The translations under genes and the position numbers were made by a program. 64,000 nt of DNA, taken from contig JTDE01000283.1 of NCBI GenBank assembly GCA_014338405.1, positions 122,202 through 186,201 of the forward strand, read 5' to 3'. This document shows positions 1 to 11,250 of this stretch, piece after piece (position 1 is the first letter of the stretch; each line of letters starts with the position of its first letter). Source of the stretch: Paragonimus skrjabini miyazakii. Taxonomy: Eukaryota > Platyhelminthes > Trematoda > Plagiorchiida > Troglotrematidae. A model generated the notes under the pieces. That model made no database searches, was not told where the DNA came from, and saw only the letters and a list, made by a program, of their open reading frames with translations.

Positions 1-31
<31 letters not shown>

Positions 32-35
32 CATG
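1..35. repeat. AT microsatellite
   Basis: Alternating AT dinucleotides with two AC interruptions open the window. The tract is probably cut by the window edge. Confidence 0.9.
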
Positions 36-1334
36 GACAAGGACACGTTGTGAATGAAATCTCTCGTTATCTGTGTTGTGTTCAATACATGTTTACTGTT
101 GACTTGTGACTTTTTCTTCTTTTGCGAGACAGACATTCTGTGTTTCGATTAGCAAACGCCGGACGTAATGTGTTATTCTTGTGACTGACTTTCTGGAATA
201 TTACAGTAGTGAAGGACAAAACTAACTGAATGTCTTCGTCGTCTAATTCCTTGTACATTGGTCAGACTGGATCTTATGTTGTCCAAATTACAGTCTGGAT
301 ACTGGAGAGCTTGCTTCCTGCGTCTTAATAACCTTAGGTCGCTTCAGTTTATGACTGCACCACACCCACGGCTCATGTTCACTAACTTCGTGGATTCTGT
401 CAAAACTGTGCAGCATGCTACGTACACCTTCCTCTGCAATACTTGTTAGTTTTCGTTTTACGGGATAAACTCCCGGGTCGACCAACATTGTCCGATGATT
501 ATGAACTAAGCACCCATGAAATATCCACGGAACATCGTCGGTTTATGTCATATGGATAAAACTAGGACTCTGAAAATTCTGAGGTGTACAATGCATGCTT
601 ATTATGCATACTGCACAAAACGTAGTCACCTGCAAATTATCCCTTCCTTTCGGCATACCCCACACAAGCAGGCAGTACCGCTTGTAAGCTGCATAATGAA
701 ATTTTCTTCACCGAATTTCAGTAGTGTTGTACACGCGTAACACAACTTTGTCACAAGGAATTCCTTCCCGTCTCCGATTTAAGTATCATCACCTCACGTT
801 CCCATTTAGCGAAGGATCCACAGCAGAAAGCTTTCAGGAACTGCCAATGAAAAACGTCCTTAAGGTCGACTAGCTCCGACCTGTTGCGCGAAAACTCGAA
901 AGCCCACGCACATAGGCTCCAATATACACCACCAATCAACAAGCGCCACAGCAATACACGCCCATAAACATTCCACTCACACGAGTTCACTCTTCTACAA
1001 ACGTACGTGCAAGATAAGCATGCAGGTAAATAGTGATTATAGCCAGGGTCCCTTGAAAATCATATTCTCACATATGGTTACAGTGATTACTAGTTTGTGG
1101 GATAATGCCTTCACAGTTTAGTATATTCAGTGTGCGGCTAACAAACTGGCCGCGGGTTTAGGAAATATCGCATACAAGTCTGTATTTGAAATTCTTCATC
1201 TGTATCCGCTTGTGTTTCGACCACGCAGTGGTGATTCAGTTCTCACACACTAGCGTAGGTATGTAACTCATACTCTATTTTCAAACAAATAACACTATTC
1301 AGTTTCCACATAGCACTGATCATGGCACCACTTC
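36..1334. other. No recognisable gene or repeat
   Basis: Only short open frames occur on both strands (for example 258-449 plus and 751-990 minus). None shows a domain or motif I recognise, and they are of the length expected by chance. This is the left flank of the CsRn1-like element. Confidence 0.5.
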
Positions 1335-1698
1335 TGTGTGTAATACAAATTGAATAATCTGTCCTTGTAGCGCAATGGAAGATTCGTGTAGAGCGGTCTA
1401 CTCTTCACTGTTTGTTCCAGCGCTTGCTGATACTACACGGATCTGTCACCCGTTTCTTCAAACCCATTATCCTACGAACATCGTCACAGCTCCGATCTCG
1501 CATCAGCAACATGTGAGTAACTTCATAGCCCTCGTATTTCTTGGGCACTGATAAATTGGAGTATTAAATGGGTCATCGTGAATACCCCTAAGCATTTTCT
1601 GGGAGTCCAACCCCTTGACTTTCGCAATTTTTGCATTACATTCGTTCTTTTGTTATCATTGATAGCCTAGTTAAGTATGCCTATGATTAATCAGGCTA
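1335..1698 (+). repeat. 5' LTR of the CsRn1-like element (approximate)
   Basis: Resembles 12922-13273 in several spaced blocks with similar spacing. Its right edge is set by the primer-binding-like sequence that follows. The left edge is uncertain by some tens of bases. Confidence 0.5.
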
Positions 1699-1717
1699 TT
1701 CGGTGACACACACCTGA
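1699..1717 (+). promoter_or_regulatory. Probable tRNA primer-binding site of the CsRn1-like element
   Basis: The sequence TTCGGTGACACACACCTG directly follows the putative 5' LTR and resembles the TGGTGACCCCGACGTG type primer site of CsRn1-like elements, with several substitutions. The match is partial. Confidence 0.45.
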
Positions 1718-1897
1718 CTGCTACAGACCGTTGAGCTTGACGTGGTGAATCTCTCTAAAATTTGCTTTGTATCAAACTTAAACAAACCTGTTTCTTCTGT
1801 TCGCGTTATTTGCTTCTCACTACCCATGTTCCTTTCACTCATCACGACAATTAACGAGTTTTATACTTCATTTTTGTTTTGAACTGTGTTTTCCATA

Positions 1898-2368
1898 CCA
1901 TGTGTGACCATGACGATTCAAACGAGCAAGTGACCGCATCAGTGCATATCAAGCTGTTTGCGTTTGGAGTTTGTAACCCTCATCTTTCGTTTAATCAGGT
2001 TGAAACTTATTGAACAAAGCTTAGTAAATCTGAAAGTATGATATACTCGTGCACTACTCACTCCATTCCAACCGAGGTCGCTGAAGATGTCTTGGACCTT
2101 GTCGACAGTATACCGGTCGACTAACATTAGAATAGGTTGAAAGAAACCTAAATTTACAACTTAGGAATAGCTGGACAGTGGTAGTTAGACTTATTGTTTT
2201 CTGAAGTAAAGGTGACCACAAGGCATACTAGTAAGCGTTAAGTAGCTATTCGAAGGCAGAAAGGCGAATGATAGCACTCTTTCGACAGCTAATTACAGGA
2301 GTTCTCTTAACATTTGATAGCCATGTGTCCATAGAGGAGCTAGCAGAAGAGACAGAGGAAATGTTAAG
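1898..2368 (+). pseudogene. gag fragment (N-terminal part) of the CsRn1-like element
   Basis: Starting at ATG 1898, the translation has the typical order of flatworm CsRn1-like Gag: a segment resembling LPxFWxxxPxLWFxQVE (here KLFAFGVCNPHLSFNQVE), then PTEVAEDVLDLVDSIPVD, then, in shifted frames, a stretch ending SIEELAEETEEML. Gag is the structural protein that packages element RNA in cytoplasmic particles. Stops and frameshifts break the frame. The last codons abut the LTR of the nested minus-strand element at 2369, so this gag was cut by that insertion. The continuation lies past 6511. Confidence 0.65.
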
Positions 2369-2557
2369 TGTTGTAATTAGAATTGAACTATATAGGATAA
2401 CGATCGAACGTATAAGAATCGTAAAACACAACTAGGCACAACAAAACAGAACGTATATTGTCGAATCGTACGTATCAATAAATTATACAGGATATTGGAA
2501 TAGTAAAACAAATTGCATAACAGAAGAAGACAAAGTATGGCAGTCATGTTCATCACA
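2369..2557 (-). repeat. 3' LTR of the Mag-like element
   Basis: Same length and ends as 6323-6511. The pol frame stop codon (TGA) falls within the first bases of this LTR, so the polyprotein ends in the LTR. Confidence 0.9.
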
Positions 2558-3330
2558 TCCGAGCGTGTGGATATTTGTAATTCCGTGGTGGTCTGGATTC
2601 CAAACGTTCAGATCTTCTGACTATCGGTTCTTCGAATGTTCCGTCTAATTCAGGAATACTGTGTACTTCAGTAATGTCGTTTGCTTCCAATGCAAAAGGA
2701 CTATCTAGAAAGGACTCGTTAGAATTTGAAGCAACAGGATTTCTGTTAACAGGATGACCTCTAGAATTGTACTCAACCTGATCCATATTTCCTTAATGGC
2801 AGAAAAGGTCTTTCAAGTCAAGAATATCAACCATGCGATGTTCGTGGGAAGAAAGAACCATTCCATTAGCTGGACGTGAATCGCTACCTTTGAAAAATGT
2901 AACATCAGCTGTTTTTGCACAGTCAAGACTTGTACGCAGAGAACGAGATTTGAAACCGATCGCGTGACTCTTTCCAGTTACCGAATGTGATGCATTTCTG
3001 TACTGCATGAGAAAATTATCGATTTCTCAATGAATGAATTTGGTGTTAGAGAAGCAATGGCAGACTTCAGTGTGCGTACAGAATTTTCTGCAAGTCCATT
3101 GTATTGTGGATGTCGCGGAGCAGTAAACAAATACCGACATCCAAGTCCTTGGCAGTGAAGTGAGTACCACTGCCAGTGACCAAAGCAGCAAGTACCCCTT
3201 CGCGACAGAAAAAAGCCTGTTGTGTAAAGTCCGCACTTGGTGATGGAGTGAGAAAAACTTCAAGCCATCTAGAATAAGCATCAATAAACATTAGGGTATA
3301 CTATTTCCCCAGAAAAAGACCACAGTAGTC
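2553..3330 (-). pseudogene. Integrase core and C-terminus of the Mag-like element
   Basis: The minus-strand translation gives the integrase catalytic core: a stretch ending MFIDAYSRWLEV, then LVTGSGTHFTA, then in another frame RHPQYNGLAENSVRTLKSAI, which supplies the catalytic glutamate. In related Gypsy integrases the second motif is LVTDNGTHF, so the second catalytic aspartate is Gly here. The C-terminal tail ends with a basic segment near RRSERLESRPPRNY and PHARM, typical of the end of Gypsy Pol, with the stop inside the LTR. At least two frameshifts (near 3100 and 3010-2790) break the frame. The role would be insertion of the cDNA into nuclear DNA; this copy should be inactive. Confidence 0.8.
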
Positions 3331-3384
3331 GGCAGGAACTCTCTGAAATGTTTCAAACGTAAAAGACCACGGAAGCCATCGGGA

Positions 3385-3714
3385 CTATTTCGCATGAATC
3401 TTGTGTATACATTTGGTACAATTCTTGACAATATGTTTAATGTCTGATTCTAATTCTGGCCACCAACAAGATAAACGTGCAATGAACTTCATCTTATCAA
3501 CTCCCAAATGTCCGAAATGCAAGTCCGTAAGGATATCAGATCTTAGAGTCGGTGGAATTACAACACGATCATCAAAACACAGTAATCCATCTGGAGTAAT
3601 GGACAATCTGTCACGGCGACAATAAAATGCAGGAAATCTACGCCTCTCCTGTTGTGTCCAGTCATATCTCAAGGGACAGATAATAGGACCAAAGAATTTA
3701 CGAGTATAGCACAC
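3385..3714 (-). pseudogene. Integrase zinc-binding (HHCC) domain of the Mag-like element
   Basis: A 109-residue open frame contains LHFGHLGVDKMK followed by CWWPELESDIKHIVKNCTKC, the H-x-H ... C-x2-C zinc-binding domain that precedes the integrase core in Gypsy elements. It lies directly upstream (minus sense) of the core and downstream of RNase H, as expected. Confidence 0.85.
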
Positions 3715-3935
3715 AGGTGCATCTCTTTTTACTGGCAGTGTTCGAACTAGTAAACATTCAGCGTTGTCAGAGTTAGAATCAAGTGACGGAATTATGGATA
3801 AGTAATGAACATTGGGAAGTGCTTTTGCACTGCGGTGAATAACTGTTTAATTGTAGGGACTAAGAGCAATGCCCCAGCGTTGCACCATGGCAGCAGATGA
3901 CTTTGCCAGTGATTTGCTGAGATGAAAGAGAAATT

Positions 3936-4166
3936 TTAAGGCTTCATGGTGAATGAGAGCTCAAAAAGGTATTTATGAAGTCTTTTAACAGCCCAATATA
4001 CTCCAAGGGCTTCACGTTGTGTCTGAGAATACCCACGTTCGGCTTTGGACAAACGACGTGAGATGCATAAAACAGGTTTACCACACTGTTCGGGAACCGC
4101 ACTTATTCCAGCTGGAGAAGCGTCAGTAATCGCAGTTGAATGATCTTTGGCAGAAAACGGTTTCAA
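3936..4166 (-). pseudogene. RNase H domain of the Mag-like element
   Basis: The translation has FSAKDHSTAITDASPAG, holding the first catalytic aspartate, then a Y-S-Q-T-Q-R-E-A-L segment with the catalytic glutamate, and AVKRLHKYLF. This is the RNase H that removes RNA from the RNA:DNA hybrid. It is out of frame with the upstream RT. Confidence 0.8.
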
Positions 4167-4978
4167 AACACCAGTAGTTTAAAGATGGTGAAGCAAAGTA
4201 CGAAGCGTTTTTCGTAATTAGTGGACCAAGAAAAACTGTTGATGGATAACATGTCGAACAAAGAAGTGGCACATTGAGCGAAATTCGGAATGAAACGGGA
4301 GTAGTATTGGAGTGCACCCAGAACAGAACGGAGTTCATGAAGGTTAGTGGGTGACGGTGCATTTACCAGTAGTGCTAAACGTTGTAAACCTGGTTTGAAA
4401 CCATCGCAATTCACAAGGTAACCAAGGCATGAGAAAGAAATAACTAAAAAATGACACTTCTTTGGGTTATTTGCTACGTTGAAGACGGAAAATCGTATCA
4501 ACAGAGAAAGGAAGCGAGAATCATAGGTGAGTTTATTGGGAGCATGAACAATAATGCCATCTTGATAGGTTTCGGTGCCCCCTAATTCCTTAGTAATTGT
4601 ATTCATGAGATCCTGAAATACAGCTGACGAAACGTTTAAACCAAATGGCAGAAAATTATATCGATACAGTCCGAATGGTGTAGTGATCACAGTCAAATTA
4701 CTTGATACTTCACCAAGTGGTATTTGTAGATAAGCATCCTTTAAATCGATTTTTGAAAAAGTTTTAGAACCTGACAAACGATACAGTATGTCCTCGGGTT
4801 CTTTTGTTGTGCAGGTGCGTTGTAGTAGACATGTATTCAACGTTAACCTGTAGTCACCACAAAGTCTCGGTGCAATTCCATCAGCTTTTAGTGGTGTCAC
4901 TATTGGAGTCACCCACTTTGACGAGTCAACAGGCGTTATCACTCCTTTATCACACATGGATTGCAGTTCTTTGTGCAC
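4163..4978 (-). pseudogene. Reverse transcriptase domain of the Mag-like element
   Basis: A 271-residue open frame carries the Gypsy RT palm: a segment near RLCGDYRLTLNTCLL, FSKIDLKDAYLQIPLGE, FLPFGLNVSSAVFQDLM, then YQDGIIVHAPN, followed by the conserved KKCHF...LGYLV and LRSVLGALQYYSRFIPNFA. In related elements the box is Y-x-D-D; here the last aspartate is Gly (codons at 4556-4567), which should abolish polymerase activity. A frameshift separates it from the protease upstream. Confidence 0.9.
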
Positions 4979-5059
4979 AGGTTCTCGTAAATCAAATGGG
5001 ATGGTTTGTCTCTTAAGAAAGACTGGGTCTCCCGAAGCTTCAAGCTTTACCTTTGGTAC

Positions 5060-5460
5060 TCACATTTCCTCTGTGGCCTTAGAACAGTCCGGTGTAAGTT
5101 GTCTAATGTCAACGTCGTTCACTGATGTCAGTAGAAAAATGTCCGAATGTAGGAGTCGTAAAACTTTGAGTCCAAGAATAGAAGGACCTGAGCTTGAAAC
5201 TAAAAAATGACAATCAATAGGACTAGAATCGGGCAACGTCACCGATACAGTGCAGCCGCCTACAAGAAGCAATGAATGACCAGTAATACCACAATGTTAA
5301 CTTGTGTGGACTGCAAAACGGCATGAGGACAAAGTACAGCTAGGTCTGAATGTGCAATTATTGATTCGACACTACCGGTGTCAACAATAAAATTATGACT
5401 TGCACCAGAAGCAGACACTAACGTTTCAAAAACATGAGAAGTGTTTTGGGGCAAAATAGA
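5060..5460 (-). pseudogene. Aspartic protease region of the Mag-like element
   Basis: The minus-strand frame contains SHNFIVDTGSVESIIA, with the DTGS active-site triad typical of retropepsins (around 5368-5390). Then, after a frameshift near 5270-5290, comes a flap-like part ending in ILGLKVL. The protease would cut the Gag-Pol polyprotein. It sits between the Gag knuckle and RT. Confidence 0.75.
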
Positions 5461-6293
5461 TAAAGAAAGAATAGAAATGTTATCAATTAATGGTTGAACA
5501 TTGGAATTAGAATTTGTCGTTAAGTGACATGAACGTCTAGACTTACATACCGATTGAATATGACCTACTTTGTCACAGCCGAAGCACTTTGCCCGTCCTT
5601 GTGGACATGAATACCGGGAATGATTGCGTTCACAAGGTGCGCATTTCCCAAATTGTTGTTGAACTGAATTCGCATTACTTCCTGTAGAAAATTGAACGGA
5701 TGGTCTTGGCACACGGAAATCAGTACGCGATTTGAATGTGTTATCTTGTTTCGGACTTGAATTGTTGTCTTCAGAATTATTGCACAGAACCTCAGTAGTC
5801 TTTGTAACTTGTTTTACGTCCTCATACTGTTCATACACTTTACGAATGATCTGCAATCTTTGAATATGATGCAAGAGGAGCTTCTGCTGTAGCTCTGGCA
5901 AGTTAATACCAGCAATCAACCGATCATGTAGATGACCCTCTAACTGGATGCCGTATTCACACCTGGCTGCTTGAGTTTGCAATTGTAGGATGAAATCACG
6001 AATCGATTGAGATTCAGACCGAAATAACACATTGAACTTGGCTCTTTCAACCGCCAAAAATTTAACGGTTTGAAGTGCTGGATAGGATAGGAACAATTGG
6101 TTGGTGACTCCGGGAAAGCCAAGTTTTTGACAAGGGCGTAAGCTTCCATGCCGATGAAATGTAGAAAGAAAGCAACCTTCTTTTTCTCATCCAAATCAGA
6201 TTTTGTGAGGTACCAAATGTCAAACATCTCCAAATAATCCTTCACTTCTCTAGCATTTGGATTAGTGGATAATCGATCCATTTCAGTAATCAT
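5460..6293 (-). pseudogene. gag of the Mag-like element
   Basis: Gag starts at ATG 6293, 30 bases inside the 5' LTR boundary. A first frame (to about 6090) includes REVKDYLEMFDIWYL and FLHFIGMEAYALVKNL. A frameshift near 6090 leads to FNVLFRSESQSIRDFILQLQ, RCEYGIQLEGHLHDRLIAGI and LQQKLLLHHI, the conserved Gag core of Mag/Gypsy elements. Near the end is a nucleic-acid binding knuckle CFGCDKVGHIQSVC (C-x2-C-x4-H-x4-C, about 5545-5587), preceded by an extra cysteine-rich stretch CAPCERNHSRYSC. Confidence 0.85.
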
Positions 6294-6322
6294 TGTAAAC
6301 AGTGCGAAAACGCAACGCCAAA

Positions 6323-6511
6323 TGTTGCAATTAGAATTGAACTATATAGGATAACGATCGAACGTATGAGAATTGCAAAACACAACTAGGCACAACAGCA
6401 CAGAACGTATATTGTAGAATCGTACTTATCAGTTAATTTGTATAAGATTTTGGAATATCAAAACAATTGCATAACAGAAGGAGACGAAGCATTCAAGTCA
6501 TGTTCATCACA
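6323..6511 (-). repeat. 5' LTR of the Mag-like element
   Basis: Same length as 2369-2557, with TG...CA ends. In the sense orientation the internal region begins TTGGCGTTGCG, where the TGG is suited to a tRNA CCA end, so a primer site there is plausible. I cannot name the tRNA. Confidence 0.9.
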
Positions 6512-7210
6512 ATAAACATTCAACCTGACTCCCAGTTAATGGCTACAATTGTCAATCAACCGTTCAGCAGCCTACGAGATTAGGTAGAAACAGTGCCCAA
6601 AAAGATGGAGTCACTCGCTTGCACCTTACACTCTTGATCGAACAGACCACAAAGCCGATCTCAAACGTAGTCTCGAAGTCCGTCTGCATCAACATAAAAG
6701 ACCCTGGTTGCTGTTAGTAACACCATACTTCTGGGCGTTGGATAATCAGTCGCACTCAGCCTTGCATCTGTACAGCCCTATCGCCAACTCAGAGAAACGG
6801 ATTGATCGGGCAATAGTGGCGACAGCTGTGTCTGGCGTCCAAACTAGCAGGTGCCCATTTTACATCCTCGATAAAGCAACTGGCTATAACTTACTTATCA
6901 ACGCCGGTGCTGAAGTGAGTGTAGTTTGACTTGTCATACATGACTGTTAAAGTTACCAGTCCGCTGTCCTCTTTCAAAGATCCAACGAAATAACAATACG
7001 GATGTACGATCCACGTTCATTAACTCACGCCATACGGTTAGGACGCCATTTCCGCCGGATCTTTCAGGCCTACGTTCAGTTCCGAATTATGAGTGCGGAT
7101 TACCATTTACATTTTCGTCTCATGGTAGACATCCGGCGCAACAGGAACGATTTTCTTGTTTACCGAAGGAAAGTTAGTAAAAGACGAGTAGAAGAGCATG
7201 TACAGTAACA
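6512..7210 (+). pseudogene. gag C-terminus and aspartic protease of the CsRn1-like element
   Basis: Resumes the gag interrupted at 2368. A decayed CWYH-like knuckle region near 6700-6800 is followed by CPFYILDKATGYN and LLINAGAEVSVV (codons about 6880-6925). In related CsRn1-type elements this reads as a DTGAEVSV protease active site; here the catalytic aspartate codon is Asn and the threonine is Ala. Further down, LTPYG, an imperfect GADF-like segment and HLHFRLMVDIRRNRN match the remainder of the protease. Several stops break the frame. Confidence 0.75.
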
Positions 7211-7689
7211 CTGCGCTATCGACTAGTCAGTTACCATGGCAAAAACTGGGCGGATGCAGCAACAAGAGTTGAAGACAAGTCTCTTGTTAATATCAATTCC
7301 ATGACGTTCCTTGCTATCAGTGTTGGTAATGGTGTGGAAATCTCAAAAAATACTGGTCAACGATTAACTGTCAAAATTTTATGAACATAGTGAAGTGAAG
7401 GTTGGGGGTTTAAAACGTAAGTGTCAGTCCGAACTCTCAGATCAAAGTGTGGCAAGGACAAATAATTACAAAAAGAAGTAATGGATATTACAACATGAGA
7501 AAGTAGAAGTGATCAAGCTAAAGCAAGATTGATGATCATTTGCTTCTACATACAATGAATAGACGGAGAGCCACAAACCCCGGAAAGTCAAAAATATGTC
7601 ATTTTTGGACGGTACACTATTCGCGTCCAATTTGTTTCTAGCCTCCTTCAACTATGCAGTAATGGCATTTCGTAAAGTCCCGTTCGTCG
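7211..7689. other. Unassigned stretch between protease and PLE remains
   Basis: May hold the eroded C-terminus of the minus-strand PLE that follows (a weak trace at 7466-7690) and the end of the protease region. Nothing is definite. Confidence 0.3.
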
Positions 7690-9000
7690 AAGCATAAGTT
7701 TTTTTTCATGTCTTGAAATACGGCGAACTTATCTGTTTCCGTAGTTTTAAACAGAGCCATAGATCACGTTGGAGTTGGCTGCCAACGTTATTGGTTCATT
7801 CTGTGAGAACGATGGTATCGGCGTCGTCTTTTCAATAGGCACGAGTTTTGCGACGCTGAACGTCCAATTGACAGCTGAAGTGAGTCTGCGCCTGATGGAA
7901 TCGGAATTGTTATTCGTTCCGAAATATAAGGTGAGATAAACACATTAATGTGGTACGATGATGATAACAGATTTTTGGTCAACTGTCTTAGAACATTTTT
8001 CAACAAAACGCACAGGGTGACCGTTACCTAACAGTGTTGCATGTAACGGTTTTTCTCCTTGTTCCAGCTTATCAGATGTGACAGTTTGACGCATTCTGCT
8101 GAATGTGTTCAAGTCCGCGTTTGTGGGATATGGACGCAAAACCCATAAAAGATAGTTGTCAACCGGAACAGGTGCTTCTGTGGTATATGCTCTTAACTTC
8201 TATCCCTCAGCTTTTCTGGTCAACAGGACATCAAGAAGAATCATCCGCTCGCCTATCTCAACGTCAAACATATACCTAATGCATCCGTTTGAGGAAATTA
8301 AACTAGCATCTAGCTGAGGCATCTTATCTCTGGATGCAGTATCAAGAGCAATATCGTCTACACACTTTCAGTAATACTGAATCTTTATATCTTGGAACTC
8401 TTGCCGCCCTGAATGGCAGGTGAATATATTTGCTAACATAGGACATAATGAACTGCCTATCGCTACCCCATCAAAAAATACTTATACTTTACATGTACAA
8501 AGATAAAAAAACTTGCGTAGTTCATCTGAGGGAATTCTAAGCCGATGATTATGGATAATGGTAGTCAGTTCATCAGCAGGGAGATTTGTAAATAATGACT
8601 GTACATCAGAAAATGTGTTTAACATTAATATTCGAGAAAAGGTCGACAAATTTCAGCATATTCTCGAGGCCTAATGTATTGAGTACAGAGCGTATTAGCT
8701 CGTGTCTCAGCTAGATATGGGTCACAATGGAATGCCATTCTTGTGTTTTCTAGAGACTGTAGATTCGAAGATTCACGGATCCTTTCGGGTCATCTGATCA
8801 ATGATGTCAGCATGATATAACTTTCTTAAGGCTTTCGAAATCTTTCGTTTCATTTTAATGACTCAGACTCTTTGCCCACTATCGATTTCGAACTTACACT
8901 TGTCTGATAGAGTATGCTGTAACGTGCTTACGTAGTCTGTGCATTTCAACAGTAAAACCGCGTAACTCTTCCCTGGACAAAGTATCATTACTTACTTGTT
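7690..9000 (-). mobile_element. Penelope-like element fragment (RT, start of GIY-YIG domain)
   Basis: Minus-strand translation, with stops and shifts, gives a PLE RT in order from 9000 downward: LRGFTVEMHRLRKHVTAYS, ENTRMAFHCDPYLAETRA, DVQSLFTNLPADELTT, FFDGVAIGSSLCPMLANIF, KCVDDIALDTASRDKM (palm box CVDD, near 8340-8370), ILLDVLLTRKAEG, then the thumb segment RPYPTNADLNTF. Below 8000 comes the linker to the endonuclease with a segment like SNVIYGSV. It lies between protease and RT of the plus-strand CsRn1-like element and so probably inserted into it. Ends were not found. Confidence 0.75.
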
Positions 9001-10069
9001 CTTATTCAGTTCTTGTAGTGTGTTTATATGGGTTTTCGTAAATAGACAAGATTGATTGATCAGAGCTGGTTGATCTTAGTAGGCTAAGTCAACAAGTCTG
9101 GTTATAAACCAGCTGGATGTGTCAGAGTTTGCCTTGTCGACAGACCATAATTGATCATAGAAATAATAAACTTGCATCTCCGTGTGAATGAGCTTATTCT
9201 TTCTCGGAGGAATAATGAAATTCAAACCGACCGATTACATATTCTATTCGGTTATGGCAAGGTGTATACTAAAAATGTTTAGAAGATCTTTTGGGAGAAT
9301 TTTAGCGACAGTCCACCCAGCCTCTTTCTATGAAAAAGATAGCCTACGCGATCCTTCTTGTCTCGTCCTAGCAAAAGATGTCGAACTTGATACAGTGATA
9401 ATCATTGGGGTTTTTGATTGTTAATAAGAGTATAGAATGTTTTATCTTTAATTCGTCCGGCTAAAGACTCAACGCTTTTATTTAAATCTCAATGAATCAC
9501 CTTGAAGTTTGTTAAGTAGACTTTAGTTTACCTCTTTCTACGAACTTGAAATAGTGGTGTGGAGATCTGTCATTATCAGCTTATTTTCTCAAGGACGTCA
9601 AATTCGGTTGTCTTTCAGGTGTTGCAGATCGATCTGTTGACGTTGTCCGTTCTCGCTTATCAGTTTTATAGCCAATCTGTTCACAAAATGTCAACAATTA
9701 GTTGTTGACCAGTATTGCTTGAGATTTTCACATCAATACCAACATTGATAGCAAGGATATTACTAAACCACTCTTTCAGAAGCGTCATGGAGTTGAGATT
9801 AACAAAAGTACTGTTTTCAACTCTTGTTGCTGTATCTGCTCACAGTAAGTAGTCCGCATCATTTTCGTTGCAGTAACTGATGGGTAGCGAATGACAGGTC
9901 CTTGCACAACACATCTTACACTATATCGTTCTTCTTTTTCAAATTCATTCAGGGGCATTGTTGTTTCATTTTTGCTTCACCAGGATTTTTTTCACTCGAA
10001 TTGGGATGCCTTGTGATCTCTTAGGCTATTCCTAACTTACAGGGTTTACACCCTACAATTAGACTTTCT
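9001..10069. other. Unassigned stretch; probable eroded PLE N-terminus and Gypsy protease-RT spacer
   Basis: Short open frames only (9188-9424 plus is the longest). Part may belong to the N-terminus of the minus-strand PLE and part to the spacer of the CsRn1-like pol. A signal-peptide-like ATG frame at 9788 was considered and rejected. Confidence 0.35.
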
Positions 10070-11250
10070 TTGGAACATCACGTGACGTACACCATTGCAG
10101 CTAAGTGGCATTGCTCGTGTCTTTGATGTCTTGTTCAAGAGATTCAAAAAATGACTCATTCCGAATTTGACCATTTGTTTCAGTTTGGAGGCATGAGATC
10201 AATTAAGAGTGCATTCGTCTTCTATCTTGCAGGTGGTGATGAAAACACCGAGGTGAGTTTAGGCCTTGTTGAGATTTTTGGGTTGTGAACAATGCTATCC
10301 AACTACATCATTATCATGTCCTCTACTGTTTCTTACTACTTATCTTTGACCGTACATTCCAAGCGTGTCTTTTTTATAACTTGACTTGGTATGGGCATGT
10401 TACAAAATTCTCATCGCAACACAACACAACCTCAAGACTGTCATTACATATCAGTTTTGGGTTTATACGAGTTTCTCTGAACATCTCCCTGTGTTCCAAA
10501 TGCGGTTCACGTATCCCAGCGGATTATGGGTCAGACTGTGCGTTGTTTAGCTTTTGTCCTAATTCGCCTCGGTGATGCTTTGCTCACCAATCCCACCATT
10601 GATGAGTACGATACATGCCTTCGTTTGAATGAATGGGAGATTTTCAATAATTTGGCGAAGTTCATCTTTGACTTCTCTCCCTTGAATTTATTGGACATTT
10701 TGAAGACGCAAGTGGTATCAAGCCCCTTAGACACCAAGTTATGAGCGCTGCTGGAATACCTTAAGCCTGATTCCATTAGGAAGCTTCAACGGTATATTGG
10801 ATTCGTTAATTATTTTCTTAGTTTCATTCGACATTGGCAAAAGTTTTTAAAACCACCGGTCCACCCAATCTACATTTCAAAAAGATGTTTTATTTTAAGT
10901 CGTAAGTCAGAAGAAAATCACTCAACAACCCGACGACTCTTGGACACGTCCAACCAGAAGTGACTACACATCTGATTCCTTTAACCTATACATTCGATAG
11001 TGCTGTCGCTTCACTGTTCCAACAATGTGTCGATAATGAATTCTAACCAGTTTCATTTTACTTCCAGAAGCTATCACCTGAGCAAACCGATTACAGCGTT
11101 TTTGGACCTGAGCTATTAGCTATCTATTTGTCAAGTTGGTATTCTCCTTATTTTTCGGAAAGGAGAAACTTAATCATTTGAACCGATCACACAACTCTGC
11201 CACCTTCGATGCTGGCATGGATAATTATTCTCCTGGCGAAGTTCGACATC
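10070..11250 (+). pseudogene. RT and RNase H of the CsRn1-like element
   Basis: Read across frames, the order is HHVTYT...EIQKMTHSEFDHLFQFGGMR (entry to RT), QVVMKTPR then GEFRPC and VVNNA (10235-10290), GLYEFL (near 10460), a QRIMGQTVRCLAFVLIRLGD segment where the Y-x-D-D box should be (10515-10572, decayed), LNEWEIFNNLAKFIFDF, PDSIRKLQRYIGFVNYF and then the RNase H piece FYFQKLSPEQTDYSVFGPEL near 11060-11120. Motif order is that of CsRn1/Gypsy Pol. Stops and frameshifts occur throughout, so it is inactive. Confidence 0.8.

Larger units (their letters stand above)
2369..6511 (-). mobile_element. Complete but mutated Mag-like Gypsy LTR retrotransposon (4143 bp)
   Basis: Two 189-bp direct repeats with TG...CA ends (2369-2557 and 6323-6511) enclose gag, protease, RT, RNase H and integrase in that order on the minus strand. 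It lies inside the gag of the plus-strand CsRn1-like element. The LTRs differ at roughly 20 positions by eye, so the insertion is not young. Coding frames carry frameshifts, and one catalytic aspartate in RT and one in integrase are replaced. A clean target duplication is not visible (left flank ...TTAAG, right flank ATAAA...). The Mag-like call rests on the CCHC knuckle, short LTR and Gag style and is less certain than the Gypsy call. Confidence 0.9.

Noticed and set aside
9788..10252. Two-exon secreted 'micro-exon gene': signal-peptide ATG frame ending at a GTAAGT, then a 20-base exon bounded by TTGCAG and GTGAGT
   Set aside because: The second 'exon' is part of the CsRn1-like RT (the GEFRPC region spans the supposed donor), and the first lies in element spacer. 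Phase agreement is coincidental.
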